64,000 nt of DNA from Trichomonas vaginalis G3 (Eukaryota > Parabasalia > Trichomonadida > Trichomonadidae), in assembly GCF_026262505.1 (NCBI RefSeq), contig NC_067205.1, forward strand, positions 22,725,585 to 22,789,584. Reading direction: 5' to 3'. Below are positions 10,908-20,820 of this stretch, piece after piece. Numbering within the stretch: the stretch's first letter is position 1; the number at the start of each line of letters is the position of its first letter. A program made the position numbers and the translations under genes. The notes below the pieces were generated by a model. It was given only the letters and a program-made list of their open reading frames with translations, ran no database searches and had not been told where the DNA came from.

Positions 10908-11035
10908 CTTTTAAGGTGCCCTTATCCGTATCTTTAATTCAAATTTTGGACAGCGGGCGTGAAGCATAATTGAAAATTAACCTTAAACAACAGAATTGAA
11001 GTCGGTTTCATACGGGCGTAAATGCACACCTAATA
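10908..11035 (+). repeat. Dispersed repeat, copy 2
   Basis: Diverged copy of 1,874-1,985: TTAAGGTGCCCTTAT at the left, CCTTAAACAACAGAATTGAAG in the middle and GTAAATGCACA at the right, in the same order and similar spacing. The rest of the spacer 10,817-11,264 is featureless. Confidence 0.45.
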
Positions 11036-11264
11036 TGATCAGATCATAAAAGAGTCGTGCAGTCCCTTACATCATAGTCCTATTAGCACATTAAATAATT
11101 TTATTAAATTTTATATAAAAATCAATGATTATTTTGGAATGTAAAATTTTTTTCTTTTATTTACAAACAACAACAGTAACATTATGACTGTAATGAATTA
11201 AATATAAATAATAAATTATTCAAATCAAGAAAAAATTGAATAATTTTTTGAAATTTTCTTAAAT

Positions 11265-12194
11265 TTATCGAAGTCTTCTGCAAGAATCAGATCTAAGGAG
11301 TCTAAAAGTTGTTTCTTTGTTCAATTCTGTGCAATTAAATTTTTCAATTAAAATACACAAATTTCTTGCGTCATTTCCATCTGTGTGCTTCGCCTGCTTT
11401 ATAAATCCATCAACTAAGATACAAATATTCTCTTTATTGATTGCAGAAACGTTTATTTCAGGATATTTAGCAGTCAAAAAATTCATTGCGTTTTTCTTGT
11501 AATTAAATGAGCGCTCGTTGATTTTCTGAAGAATATTGTTTGAAACATCAGAGAAATGGTCAGATAAACATGAAATATTTCCAGCAATCGACAAAGTAGT
11601 AAATCCAATCTGCAAAACGTCCAAATTATTTGGATAATGATCAATAATATTGGAAATTCTCTGTAACTCGTTATTATGCTTCTGACAAATTGAATTATCA
11701 ACTGAAATTTTTCCAAATTCATAAATTTCAGAAAGAGTTGCTAATGTATATTGAACTATAGCTGTTGATTCTGATTTCAGTGTTCTTTCCATCAATGTTA
11801 ATAAAGTATCTGTAAATGTTGAATTCCAAGCTGTTTCTATGAAGAATTGCTTGAATTCATTATTTTCAAAGTTCGATACTATATGTGTTAAGTCTGAAAA
11901 AAGAGTTTCATATGATTCTCTTCTGTAAATTGATTGTTTTAATTGGCTCATTAAAATTGTAATGTTATGTGCGAGATCTGTGTTAATTCCTGGGACTGCA
12001 CTTCCTCTGGTTCCAGTTATGATTGCTGTTCCAACTGCTAAAATGACTCCAAAAGTATATAATAAAGCAAGATAGTTTTTATGCTGTTTCTTTGGTTCTT
12101 TTGATGTTTCTTCTTCATCTTCCTCTTCTTCTTGTTTTATTTTTTGTTGCTCATCCGCTTCTACAGTTCTTTTTGTTATTTCTTCTGCAGTCAT
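11265..12194 (-). CDS. Single-pass membrane protein with helical-repeat C-terminal domain
   Basis: 309 residues from the ATG at 12,194. Residues 1-40 are charged and acidic (EEEEDEEETSKEPKKQHKN), a single hydrophobic segment spans about 42-62 (YLALLYTFGVILAVGTAII), and the remaining 240 residues are helical with an armadillo/HEAT-like rhythm of leucines (TAIVQYTLATLSEIYEFGKI; LDVLQIGFTTLSIAGNIS). Topology suggests a type II or signal-anchored protein with N-glycosylation motifs (NIT, NST, NIS, NVS) in the large domain. The leader just before the start reads ACACTTTTTTTTG, close to an initiator. I do not recognise the family; a Sil1/Fes1-like exchange factor was considered because of the helical repeats but key signatures are not clear. 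Confidence 0.55.
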   Translation of the reverse strand: MTAEEITKRTVEADEQQKIKQEEEEDEEETSKEPKKQHKNYLALLYTFGVILAVGTAIITGTRGSAVPGINTDLAHNITILMSQLKQSIYRRESYETLFSDLTHIVSNFENNEFKQFFIETAWNSTFTDTLLTLMERTLKSESTAIVQYTLATLSEIYEFGKISVDNSICQKHNNELQRISNIIDHYPNNLDVLQIGFTTLSIAGNISCLSDHFSDVSNNILQKINERSFNYKKNAMNFLTAKYPEINVSAINKENICILVDGFIKQAKHTDGNDARNLCILIEKFNCTELNKETTFRLLRSDSCRRLR

Positions 12195-12760
12195 CAAAAA
12201 AAAGTGTCTAAAGACTCCTTAGTGATAGAGGTTATTTCTATCTATTGTAAACTCAGTATCCTAATTCTACTTGAGCAGACTAATGATAGTATCAAATAAA
12301 GTAAACTTCTATGAGATTATATTTTTATTGAAGAATAATTAAATCATGCAATCATAAGCATCCTATGCATGTTGGTAATTTTTTGAATGTGTGATTCATT
12401 TGTTCAATGCATTAAGTATATCTACTTTAATTTCACAAAAAAGATATCTTGAATTACTTTAAGTTTGTGATAAATGAAGGTATATGGACTCATCTGTATT
12501 TGGTTATAATATTTTTCATGATATAAGAGATATAAGAGACATGTACACGTTACAAATTGAATGGAATTCGAATAATGTTAATATGATATAGCCTATTTTT
12601 AAAGCAAAAGAAAGCATATATGATATGAATACTCATTAGATTAGATATAAAATAAAATTTTTGAATAATATTTATTGCAAAACATTAAAAATCAAGCATA
12701 AATGTATTTGCTTTTTGGTAGAATATGAAGATATTAAATGAAAAGTTAATATTGAACATT
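12195..12760. other. AT-rich spacer
   Basis: Lies between the 5' side of the helical-repeat membrane protein and the 3' side of the TM9 gene. No gene, repeat or relic is seen. Confidence 0.5.
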
Positions 12761-14533
12761 TTATTCCATTTTAAGCTCCTTGAAGAGCATTGTAACAAAG
12801 ATTAGAGATGAAAGGAAGCCAGAAGCTCCATTAATAAGGAAGATAATAATTCCTATAAGAAGGGAAACAAGTAAAAATGAAATAACAGCAATTTTTGTTG
12901 CTGGTTTGTAAAAAGTGAAGAGATAAATAATAGAATAAACAAAATAATAGGCTCCCGAATAAGCGGCAGTGTAAAATGAAATCCACCACCAATTATAATT
13001 TTCATGAGCCAAATAAAGATAAACAACTAAGATAGAAACCTCACATGCTGTTGCCACCATCGCAAGGAAGATGATAAACAAGAGCAAATACAATCTGTAA
13101 GGAGAATGAGAAATCCAAATTGAATCCATCAATGTATGAGCCTGGAACGCGAAGGATAAGAATGTTACGAGGCTTCCAATATACATTACCAAGTATCCGT
13201 TGAGATATTTCGGTTGGTAAGGAATTTGTCTTGGAAGTTGGTTAACTCGTGATGGGAACTCGTATTGGCGCATTCTAAGGCCATATACAAATCCAATTAT
13301 GAATAATAATGCTGAAATTCCGCCATAAAATGCATATAATAAGATATATGGAATTAAATGCATTGTTATTGAGCTATCTAACTGTATCATGTTAATAACA
13401 CCATGAATAACAAAGACTGGAAGGATAGCAACGATGGAAGACCTGAACATTGTATTTTTCCATGCTTTTGTGCCAATTGTATGGAAAAACGCACCGGAAA
13501 TGATACCACTGAACAAGTTTGATATAATGAAGCAGTAAACAAAGGCTTTCATTAAAGAAATTTCTTTGATATAATCAAAAATTCCGAGAGCAAGCAAAAA
13601 AAGCAAAAGTCCGACCGCAAATAGTAAAGATAAGCCTCCAGACAAATATTCTGTAAGCCTCTCGATATCAATTGGACGACGGAAAACGTCTCCATGAACT
13701 AATTTCCATCCGCTTTCTTCTAGTGGATCATCTTCATCGTCAAGCATCTTTCTGTAACGTTTAAAGTCGAATTTGACGTTTCTTAGTAACAGAGCGCCCA
13801 TAACAACCGCTTGAGCGATTATAATGACTAAAGTACTGAGAGCTGATAGCCAATGCATATTGGATGTGAATCCTGATGTAAGTTTGGCCCATCTGTTCTC
13901 GTATTGTGTCTTTGTTGTAAAGAAATGAACAGAATAAGTGAAATTAACGGATGTCATGTTTTCTATGCTTTCAGAGCCTTCTGAGGATAATATAATACCT
14001 GTTTCGAAGCCAACGATCTTGGTTTTACCATTGTCTAATGGTGATAATTCCACATTGAAATCGAAATGATTGTAAAGATAATGTTTGTTGTTAGAATCTT
14101 TGATACCAAGTGGTGCGCCAGCCAAATATGTAATTGATTCGTTGGTTTGGAACTCATCTCTGATAAGTAATTTATCTAGTTTGTAAAATAACCTGTATTT
14201 GTTATCAATGAGATTAATGAGAGCTTTCTTTTGGGCATCTGTGTATGTTTTGTTGCAAACTGGAATGTTTTCGATGTCTTTTCCGATTTCGAGTTCATAA
14301 GGTGTCTTTTTCTCGCCAATTTCGAGTAATTTTGTATTAAATAAGCGTGATGGTTCGGTTTTGTTATCAGCTTGGCATAACAAGTCAAGATAATTGTAAT
14401 CATATGGATATGCAATTAAAGAACTTTTAATAGTTCCTGCATATATCGACAACTTTTCATTTTCTGAGTACAATTTCGCCTTTGGTGGTAGAATTGTAAT
14501 CATTCTCATTGTCTGAACAATTTGGGATAACAT
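12761..14533 (-). CDS. TM9SF/EMP70 (nonaspanin) family protein
   Basis: 590 residues from the first ATG (14,533). The family is recognised from the large lumenal N-terminal half (PPKAKLYSENEKLSIYAGT; HYLYNHFDFNVELSP), the cytosolic link DDEDDPLEESGWKLVHGDVF followed by RRP, and nine hydrophobic helices in the C-terminal half, including LLYAFYGGISALLF and YVYSIIYLFTFYKP-like segments. Nonaspanins act in Golgi/endosomal sorting and in surface delivery of membrane proteins. Odd points: no clear signal peptide precedes the mature-like start PPKAKLY, although the same frame is open a further 24 codons to a TTG at 14,605; a true ATG with a signal peptide may have been lost or lie across an unseen intron. 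The extreme C-terminus is KELKME. Confidence 0.88.
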   Translation of the reverse strand: MLSQIVQTMRMITILPPKAKLYSENEKLSIYAGTIKSSLIAYPYDYNYLDLLCQADNKTEPSRLFNTKLLEIGEKKTPYELEIGKDIENIPVCNKTYTDAQKKALINLIDNKYRLFYKLDKLLIRDEFQTNESITYLAGAPLGIKDSNNKHYLYNHFDFNVELSPLDNGKTKIVGFETGIILSSEGSESIENMTSVNFTYSVHFFTTKTQYENRWAKLTSGFTSNMHWLSALSTLVIIIAQAVVMGALLLRNVKFDFKRYRKMLDDEDDPLEESGWKLVHGDVFRRPIDIERLTEYLSGGLSLLFAVGLLLFLLALGIFDYIKEISLMKAFVYCFIISNLFSGIISGAFFHTIGTKAWKNTMFRSSIVAILPVFVIHGVINMIQLDSSITMHLIPYILLYAFYGGISALLFIIGFVYGLRMRQYEFPSRVNQLPRQIPYQPKYLNGYLVMYIGSLVTFLSFAFQAHTLMDSIWISHSPYRLYLLLFIIFLAMVATACEVSILVVYLYLAHENYNWWWISFYTAAYSGAYYFVYSIIYLFTFYKPATKIAVISFLLVSLLIGIIIFLINGASGFLSSLIFVTMLFKELKME

Positions 14534-14719
14534 TTTCTCTTCTTCTATTGGCGTGAAGCGCCGCTGAATTATATTTTTATCTTTGTTATTTGAAATTTTA
14601 GCCAAATTCTATTGAGAATCAAAATCTATTTCCAAAAGTGTATTTTTTAATGATGGAATTTTGATATATTTCATCCCGTTTGAAAGAATTATCAGATTTC
14701 TTGGCGTTTTCTAACTTCT

Positions 14720-14860
14720 AGAAGTTATTCATTATGCAAGAGAAAGTAGTAATAAACGAAAGGACTTCTTATTTCACATGGTGTAATTTTCAATGAAAGA
14801 GTTAAACATGAAAGAACAACTCTTCATTATGCAGCAGAAAGTACACTCTCTTAATTATCA
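14720..14860 (+). pseudogene. Ankyrin-repeat relic
   Basis: Reads LISHGVIFNERVKHERTTLH followed by YAAES at about 14,767-14,841, almost the textbook trichomonad ankyrin repeat junction; VIHYARES in another frame just upstream is the preceding repeat. The frame is lost on both sides. The rest of 14,534-15,102 is empty. Confidence 0.65.
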
Positions 14861-15102
14861 GTACATAACAATCAAATCGACGATGTATGTCAATATCATA
14901 TCATAAAATGAATATTTTATCAAAATAATGCAGTAAAATTGATGCAATTTACAGTATTTATATAAAATTGAAGCTTCTCATATCATGAGTTTAATAATAA
15001 ACAATTAAAGGATTCCATAAGTTAACTGCAATTTTAACATATAACTTGTTTGAGCTTCGAATTTTTTTTTCATAAATATAAAAGTGACAGCTATTATTAT
15101 AA

Positions 15103-15237
15103 ATGGACCAAAATACTCTTTACTTGGCATGCACTTGCCTTGGCACCGTCATTTTCGGACTTGTTTTCCTTAACTACTACTTTGGCGCATTGGACGAGGA
15201 AAATGAAAAGAAAGCAAACAAAAAGAAAGAAAAATAA
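15103..15237 (+). CDS. 44-residue single-pass membrane microprotein
   Basis: ATG at 15,103 to TAA at 15,237. The peptide is MDQNTLYLACTCLGTVIFGL continuing VFLNYYFGALDEENEKKANK and ending KKEK: a short lumenal/N-terminal tail, one helix (about 6-28) and a charged lysine-rich tail. Base composition in the hydrophobic part is richer in G+C than the flanks, as in trichomonad coding DNA, and the stop is a TAAA. Size and layout recall the OST4 subunit of oligosaccharyltransferase or other tiny ER subunits, but sequence alone does not establish this. A longer 73-residue frame in another phase overlaps it and has no such pattern. Confidence 0.55.
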   Translation: MDQNTLYLACTCLGTVIFGLVFLNYYFGALDEENEKKANKKKEK

Positions 15238-15794
15238 AAAATTAACAGCGGATACCTACCAATTAATGTAAAATTGCATGCGTTTAGGCATTAAAACATG
15301 ATCTGTCACGTTTTAAAGAGAATAAATGAAAGCAGTACTATTATAACATATTTTTTTTAACATAATATAGAAACATCGAACAAATATTAGTAATTATAGA
15401 ATATATTTATACAAGGATTGTAAAACACACTAAGAATATACTCTCTTACTTTCGATATTTCTGTTTTCATATCAATTAGATTAACCTTTGTATTTAATGA
15501 GATCATTAGCAATCTTTACTTCTTTTTATGAATATTTTGTGAGGATATCAGCTATTAATTGTATTTCATATAGAGAAATTTAACAAATTATTGAATCAAT
15601 CAAAATAATTAAGGATATGATATAAGTGCAATGAAGAATGTTGATATGTACATTTTCAGAATGAATTCTTTCTGAGTTCATTTTGTTATTGCAAAAATTT
15701 TGATAAATGGGATATGAAATTGTAAAATTATTAAGAAACATAGTATAATAAAAGTATTTTTTGCATTTGGTAAGATACGAAAAATGTATCTAAA
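15238..15794. other. AT-rich spacer
   Basis: No gene, repeat or relic seen between the microprotein and the membrane thioredoxin gene. Confidence 0.5.
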
Positions 15795-16904
15795 ATGTTT
15801 TTGTTTTTATCTTTTGCTTCTAGCCTTGATTGGTGGGAATTTGAATTAGAGAAATTCGATGAGATGGTTGCCAATAGTACCTCTAGGCCTATATTTGCGT
15901 TGATGTATGCAGATTGGTGCCCAATGTGTCATGGAAAGAAAGAAGCCTTCAGAGAGTTTTACAACAAGCAAAAAAAGTCAACAAACATTACATTTACATT
16001 GATCAATTGTCTTGATAGAGGATGGTGCGCTACAAAAGGCGCGTTTTCGATTCCATATTGGTTTGTTATTAACGGTAACGATCCATTTAAGTGGGATCAC
16101 ACTAATTCACCAGATCCTAGAGAGTGGCAGCGCTTAGTTGATGAAGCTTCGCAAGGTCCAGTTATAGAAATTCAGTCTGGAGGACATGGAAACAGAATTG
16201 TCAACACAATGCATGGAGCATCATACTTCCATCTTGTTATACAGAAAGATCATCATGAAATTTTAGATAAATTCACTAAATTGGCCCAAATTTATTCCCA
16301 AATTGGCTGCAAATTCACAGTAAGATACAAACAAATGACCAAACCATCACTAAGAGTTTACAGATCCCCATTTTGCATGTACAAGATCAAAGGAGACATT
16401 GGAAACTTTGATTGGTTTATTACAACGAACAAATACTCATATTTACATTATTACAGCGCGAATGAAACAGCTCTAATGAATACTACAAAGCCAAGAGCCC
16501 TTTATTTCGTAGATCATTTAATTGTCCAAAATCAATTTAATTCTTTCGTAAATATCACACGAGATTACTGTGGAAAGATAGAATTCGGTCTAGGAAACTA
16601 CATGACATCAGAATTACTGATAAAAGCCGGTCTTTCGGACAATGATATTCCTTTGATGTTAATTCACAGTAATTCTCAAAACTGCGACCTCTATTACAAG
16701 AGGTTACTTCTTGATGGCCAGAGATTGAGGTATTTCGACCATATAATCAACAACCAAACGTGTGAATCGTTCAAAGAAGGATATATTAAAAAGAGAGATC
16801 CAAGTAGAATTCTTTTCTATTTCATTGTGATAATAGGAACTGCAGCACTCGCTGCTTTGTTTGTCGAAGTCAGAAGACTCTTGATTAGTCTCAAAATGGA
16901 ATAA
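15795..16904 (+). CDS. Membrane-anchored thioredoxin-domain protein (PDI/TMX-like)
   Basis: 369 residues. A short hydrophobic N-terminus (MFLFLSFASS) serves as signal peptide. A thioredoxin fold follows, with active site WCPMC (Cys42 and Cys45) and cis-proline Pro87 in SIPYWF. Residues about 125-330 form a second, less recognisable domain that could be a redox-inactive thioredoxin fold. One membrane helix at about 339-358 is followed by a short tail RRLLISLKME. This predicts an ER-membrane oxidoreductase acting on disulfides of secretory proteins, with lumenal active site. N-glycosylation sequons (NTT, NIT, NQT) agree with lumenal exposure. CPMC is not the common CGHC, so its redox role (reductase or oxidase) is open. 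Confidence 0.78.
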   Translation: MFLFLSFASSLDWWEFELEKFDEMVANSTSRPIFALMYADWCPMCHGKKEAFREFYNKQKKSTNITFTLINCLDRGWCATKGAFSIPYWFVINGNDPFKWDHTNSPDPREWQRLVDEASQGPVIEIQSGGHGNRIVNTMHGASYFHLVIQKDHHEILDKFTKLAQIYSQIGCKFTVRYKQMTKPSLRVYRSPFCMYKIKGDIGNFDWFITTNKYSYLHYYSANETALMNTTKPRALYFVDHLIVQNQFNSFVNITRDYCGKIEFGLGNYMTSELLIKAGLSDNDIPLMLIHSNSQNCDLYYKRLLLDGQRLRYFDHIINNQTCESFKEGYIKKRDPSRILFYFIVIIGTAALAALFVEVRRLLISLKME

Positions 16905-17042
16905 AATGTTTTTTATATTTTTTTATAAATTTCAAACTTTTTTTTTAGAGTTTAACACCCATCTGACTTTTCATTCAAAATTCTGACAAATGACATTGAA
17001 ACGTCATTTGAATTGAAGACCATGTCATACAGGAGTAAGTAC

Positions 17043-17254
17043 ACTATTAATTCTTTTTGTAGTTTCGCAAGAGCATGTTAGAAAGTGGTAAAGATCACCA
17101 TTAATTCTTTTCGTAGTTTCGCAAGAGCATGTCAGAAAGTGGTAAAGTGTACCATTAATTCTTTTCGTAGTTTCGCAAGAGCATGTTAGAAAGTGGTAAA
17201 GATCACCATTAATTCTTTTCGTAGTTTCGCAAGAGCATATCAGAAAGTGGTAAA
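17043..17254 (+). repeat. 54-bp minisatellite, about four copies
   Basis: Units start at 17,043, 17,097, 17,151 and 17,205, each of the form ACCATTAATTCTTTTCGTAG followed by TTTCGCAAGAGCATG and GAAAGTGGTAAA, with the last six bases alternating between AAGATC and AAGTGT types. Copies differ by only a few bases. It lies in the spacer 16,905-17,639 between convergent genes; the rest of that spacer is empty. Confidence 0.9.
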
Positions 17255-17639
17255 TGCATCCTTAAGTAGTTTTCTTGAGAGAGAAAAATTGCGTGTCATA
17301 TTGTCCGAGTACTTTATTATATTTGTATTTTGGTTGAAGACTAACTTAAATGTTTTTTATATAATATATCTATGATGTCACAACTTTCTCAATCAGGATA
17401 TACTAAAAAAATTGAATGTGTGTAAATGTAGTGCATATTTCCGCATTAGATAATTATATCGTGATGCAAAAGTTTCTTTTTGATGTGTCAGTTATTTTTA
17501 GAGATGAAACACAACAGCTTTGACATGTATTAGTTCAATTCATATCTCAAATGATAAATAAAACTGTAAAAATTTTAAAAAAGACTAATTTTATATAAAA
17601 ATTAAATATAACAAAAAAAATATGAAACAGATAAAACAA

Positions 17640-18644
17640 TTAAGCAATGTCATTAGCTGCTTGAACCTTTCTCTTTCTTGAAAACATCCAAAGTTCAGTG
17701 AAATAGAAAATTACAATTTCAAAGATTCTCAAAGTAACGTTTTGAAGCTGCTTGCTATCAGATATTGGAGGAACAGTTCCATTCCATGAAATTCTCATTT
17801 CATTGACTCCATTTTGGTTATCAAACGCCAAAACGAGCATTTCAACGAATGAAGTAACTCCGCCGATATGAACATTTGTTAGTATGTCTCTGGCGGCCTC
17901 GCGAGTCATCAGTACGTAAGGACAAAGCGGATCTGACATTAATTCTGCATTTAGAAGGGAAAGTTGGAATTTATTAACTTTAATTAGTAGTTTTTCATAC
18001 ATTGTATGTGAAACGAATAAGTTATTTAAGTTTCTGTTTCCAATAACTAATGAAGCTGAATTAAACGATTTTAGATTGTCTAACTTCTGTTCTGCTGACT
18101 CAAGATCTTTAATATTAGATGCGCTGTATATATCTGTTATGAGAATGTTCAATCCATGAGCATTTAAAGCTGCAATAATTGGAGCATAAGAAGGATCAAT
18201 TTTTGATGTTGGTTCGACGAATAATATGTTAGAAGATTTGGACACCAAGTCAAGAATGTATGTTTGGTTGTTAGGAAACTCAGAATTGGAATATATAATT
18301 ATTTCCCACGTAAAATTTGGGTTTTTATTATGGCGTTCGTTTAAGCTATTAATGATTGTTTCCATAGTTTCCTTTATGTTCAGTATTTCTTCTTCAAAAA
18401 ATATAATTATTGATAAAGCAATAGTTCCTGCTTCAAAAATGATTGGGTATTGATCTCCATCGCTTTTCCATTGACCTGTTTGAAGTGAGTAGGAAATCTT
18501 TTTTGGATTTGTTGAGGGAAACAATATTCGATCATAAATTGAAGTATTCGAAATATATCTATCGCAGTATAAGAATAACGTGGCTAATATTAACAGGAAA
18601 AGAAGAGTGTATTGAATTAGATTGTAAATAACATCATAATCCAT
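17640..18644 (-). CDS. ALG5-like glycosyltransferase homologue lacking catalytic motifs
   Basis: 334 residues. One N-terminal membrane helix (about 8-26), then a domain that follows the order of dolichyl-phosphate glucosyltransferase ALG5 (GT2): IALSIIIFFEEEILNIKETM, NERHNKNPNFTWEIII, SASLVIGNRNLNNLFV, LMTREAARDILTNVHIGGVT and EMRISWNGTVPPISD. The catalytic elements of GT2 are missing: the DDGS position reads YSNS, the lysine/glycine-rich donor loop is gone, and the DADG position reads TDIYSA. It therefore looks like a pseudoenzyme, or an enzyme with changed chemistry, on the ER membrane. T. vaginalis is known to build non-glucosylated Man5 dolichol precursors, so loss of ALG5 activity is plausible. 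Confidence 0.65.
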   Translation of the reverse strand: MDYDVIYNLIQYTLLFLLILATLFLYCDRYISNTSIYDRILFPSTNPKKISYSLQTGQWKSDGDQYPIIFEAGTIALSIIIFFEEEILNIKETMETIINSLNERHNKNPNFTWEIIIYSNSEFPNNQTYILDLVSKSSNILFVEPTSKIDPSYAPIIAALNAHGLNILITDIYSASNIKDLESAEQKLDNLKSFNSASLVIGNRNLNNLFVSHTMYEKLLIKVNKFQLSLLNAELMSDPLCPYVLMTREAARDILTNVHIGGVTSFVEMLVLAFDNQNGVNEMRISWNGTVPPISDSKQLQNVTLRIFEIVIFYFTELWMFSRKRKVQAANDIA

Positions 18645-18754
18645 TTATTTAATTTTTTTTTCAACAAAAAAAGAACGATTATTTTGTAAATTTGCACTAA
18701 ACATTCATTCATATTTGTAGCAAATGAATGCACAGAAATAACATATATTTCGAT

Positions 18755-19015
18755 GTGTGTCATCCTTGGGAACGTTGTCTGTACTCGTCTCCCTAAATGG
18801 GGCATTGTCCTGTATACACTATATGATTGGGGAAATTTGAGCGGTAAAGCACTATAATACTCTATTTTTGGTCACTATGTGTCATTTGCTTGGACATTGT
18901 CTGTAAAAGTCCCTTGAAATGACACACTATTCATAACATGATAGCGGAACTTTAAGCCACAAAAGAGGCATATACTCTCTTCTTTCTCTTGTGATGTCCT
19001 TCTTGGAATGTTTAT
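18755..19015 (+). repeat. Diverged direct repeat pair
   Basis: Two imperfect copies of about 130 bp. Copy 1 (about 18,760-18,860) has GTCATCCTTGGGAACGTTGT then CTGTACTCGTCTCCC and later GCACTATAATACTC; copy 2 (about 18,885-18,980) has GTCATTTGCTTGGACATTGT then CTGTAAAAGTCCC and later GGCATATACTCTC. Similarity is patchy. It is more GC-rich than the surroundings. Could be a decayed transposon or an old RNA gene; neither is shown. Confidence 0.35.
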
Positions 19016-20808
19016 TGTTCTAAATAATCACTATGATAAAATATCTATATAAACTTTCTATCATTCATTTTTTAGAGTTTAAATTTATTGACTCGTGTCG
19101 GATTTGCTTTTTAGACTTAATATTACTGTATTCATGCATAAGCAAGTCTCCACAACTCATATTTACTCATTTCATATTCGATATCCTGACAGATAAAAGA
19201 AGAAACTATAATTACATATTTTACCTCACAAAGTATCATTTTACCCAAATGTAAGTGTTCAAAACCTATTTTCTCCACAGAGAAAAATTTTAAAAAATAA
19301 GGAGTACATTCACATACTAACATCACATGTTGATGTGCAGTTCATAAAAATATTGTGATGATATAGAAATATGTTTGGGAGCGCAAAAATCTATGAAAAA
19401 AAAATCAATTTCTTTGATAAATCAATTGAGATTGAACAAATAGATTTTCCTCAACCTAACATGAGCTACTGCAAATATTATTATGGGGAATGAAGTACGA
19501 TTATTTTTTCGATTGATAATCAAACAAGTTTATTTAAAAATAAGCATTTGATTATCTTTAGAATTGTCTTTGTAGTCTAATTTAATCTTGCAACATAATG
19601 CATATTGGGAAAATTTGATCGCATAATGTATAGAGTTATTATTTCTAAATTTGTAGGATGAATTCCATGTTTCAGACTGCCAAATGTCTTAAATGACTTG
19701 AGATTGTACGCATTATTTGGACTGTAAAAAGATATCGATGGGTTTTTGAAATGAAAATATATGGCAAATATTAATGATGTTCTATAAATTCGTGACATAG
19801 GGTATTATTTTAGTAATTTCACATGATTAATCAAAGCTATATCGATGATCAATGAAAAATTGAATAATGGCAAGAATTAAACAATGAAAATATTTGTCCA
19901 TTTTGTTTTCAAATAGCAGAAATGCTTGAAATGGAAATGAAGTGTGCTTTGATTTCGTGGAAATTTAATTTTGCGGTAAAAAGGAGTTTTTTTGAATAAA
20001 ATTATGAGAATATGTGTTAATATGTAGTGATGATTATATTGCAATTAAATTGGATTTAAAAATAGAACTTTTTGAGGTTTTGATTGATCGAGAAATGAGA
20101 TTAGTGTGATTTTAAGAGTAGACATACATCAAATAAACTTATTGTTTCATTATGGAAATTCTTGATAAGTGATGTGATGATTTTATTTGTTTTATGATAA
20201 AGTGTAATTAATTCGACCATTTATCAATATGTTCAGTATAAATCCACTTTAATAGCTTTAATAAGAGTATCTTTTCAAATTGAAAACTTTATCAATCCCG
20301 ACCAACTTACATCATAATAAATATATCATAGAGTATATATAAATTTATGCATAAATATATAAAAATGCTATAACCCACATGTCTCTTCAATATAAAATGA
20401 ATTCCACTAAATGAAATGAATTTTATATACCAATATGAATGATTGGTATGGAATCGAATCTAAGAATTTAGTTGCAATGAACGTTGAAATGCTATCAAAA
20501 CTCCTTCTCAAAAAATCTAGTTCTGATTGGGTGAATTATGACAATATAATATTCTTTATGTTTTTTAAATAAAATAATTTTGAATATTTCACAATCGGTT
20601 TAATTCAATTATGTATACTTCGTGAACTATAATTAAAATGTTATTATATATAGAGTATAGATCATTATTTATTTTATTTATCAAACCATGATAAATTTAA
20701 AATTTTGAAATTATGCTTTATATCAAAAACTAATATCTTTTAATCGATACACTATCAAAACGATTTTCAATACTAATCAATTATTCAAAATAAAAGCTAA
20801 ATATCTCT
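19016..20808. other. Long AT-rich spacer
   Basis: About 1.8 kb with no gene I can support. A few 60-75-codon open stretches on either strand show no domain, codon preference or initiator. Confidence 0.5.
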
Positions 20809-20819
20809 TCATTTTTATT
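20809..20819 (+). promoter_or_regulatory. Initiator (Inr) element
   Basis: TCATTTTTATT is a perfect match to the trichomonad initiator consensus. Its A+1 (20,811) lies 10 bases before the ATG at 20,821, so it sets that start. Confidence 0.7.
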
Positions 20820-20820
20820 A

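Noticed and set aside
15050-15271. 73-codon frame as a gene
   Set aside because: The overlapping 44-codon frame has the membrane helix, better composition and a TAAA stop; the longer one has no initiator or protein-like pattern.
19577-19798. 73-codon minus-strand frame as a gene
   Set aside because: No domain, codon preference, initiator or repeat supports it in an AT-rich desert.
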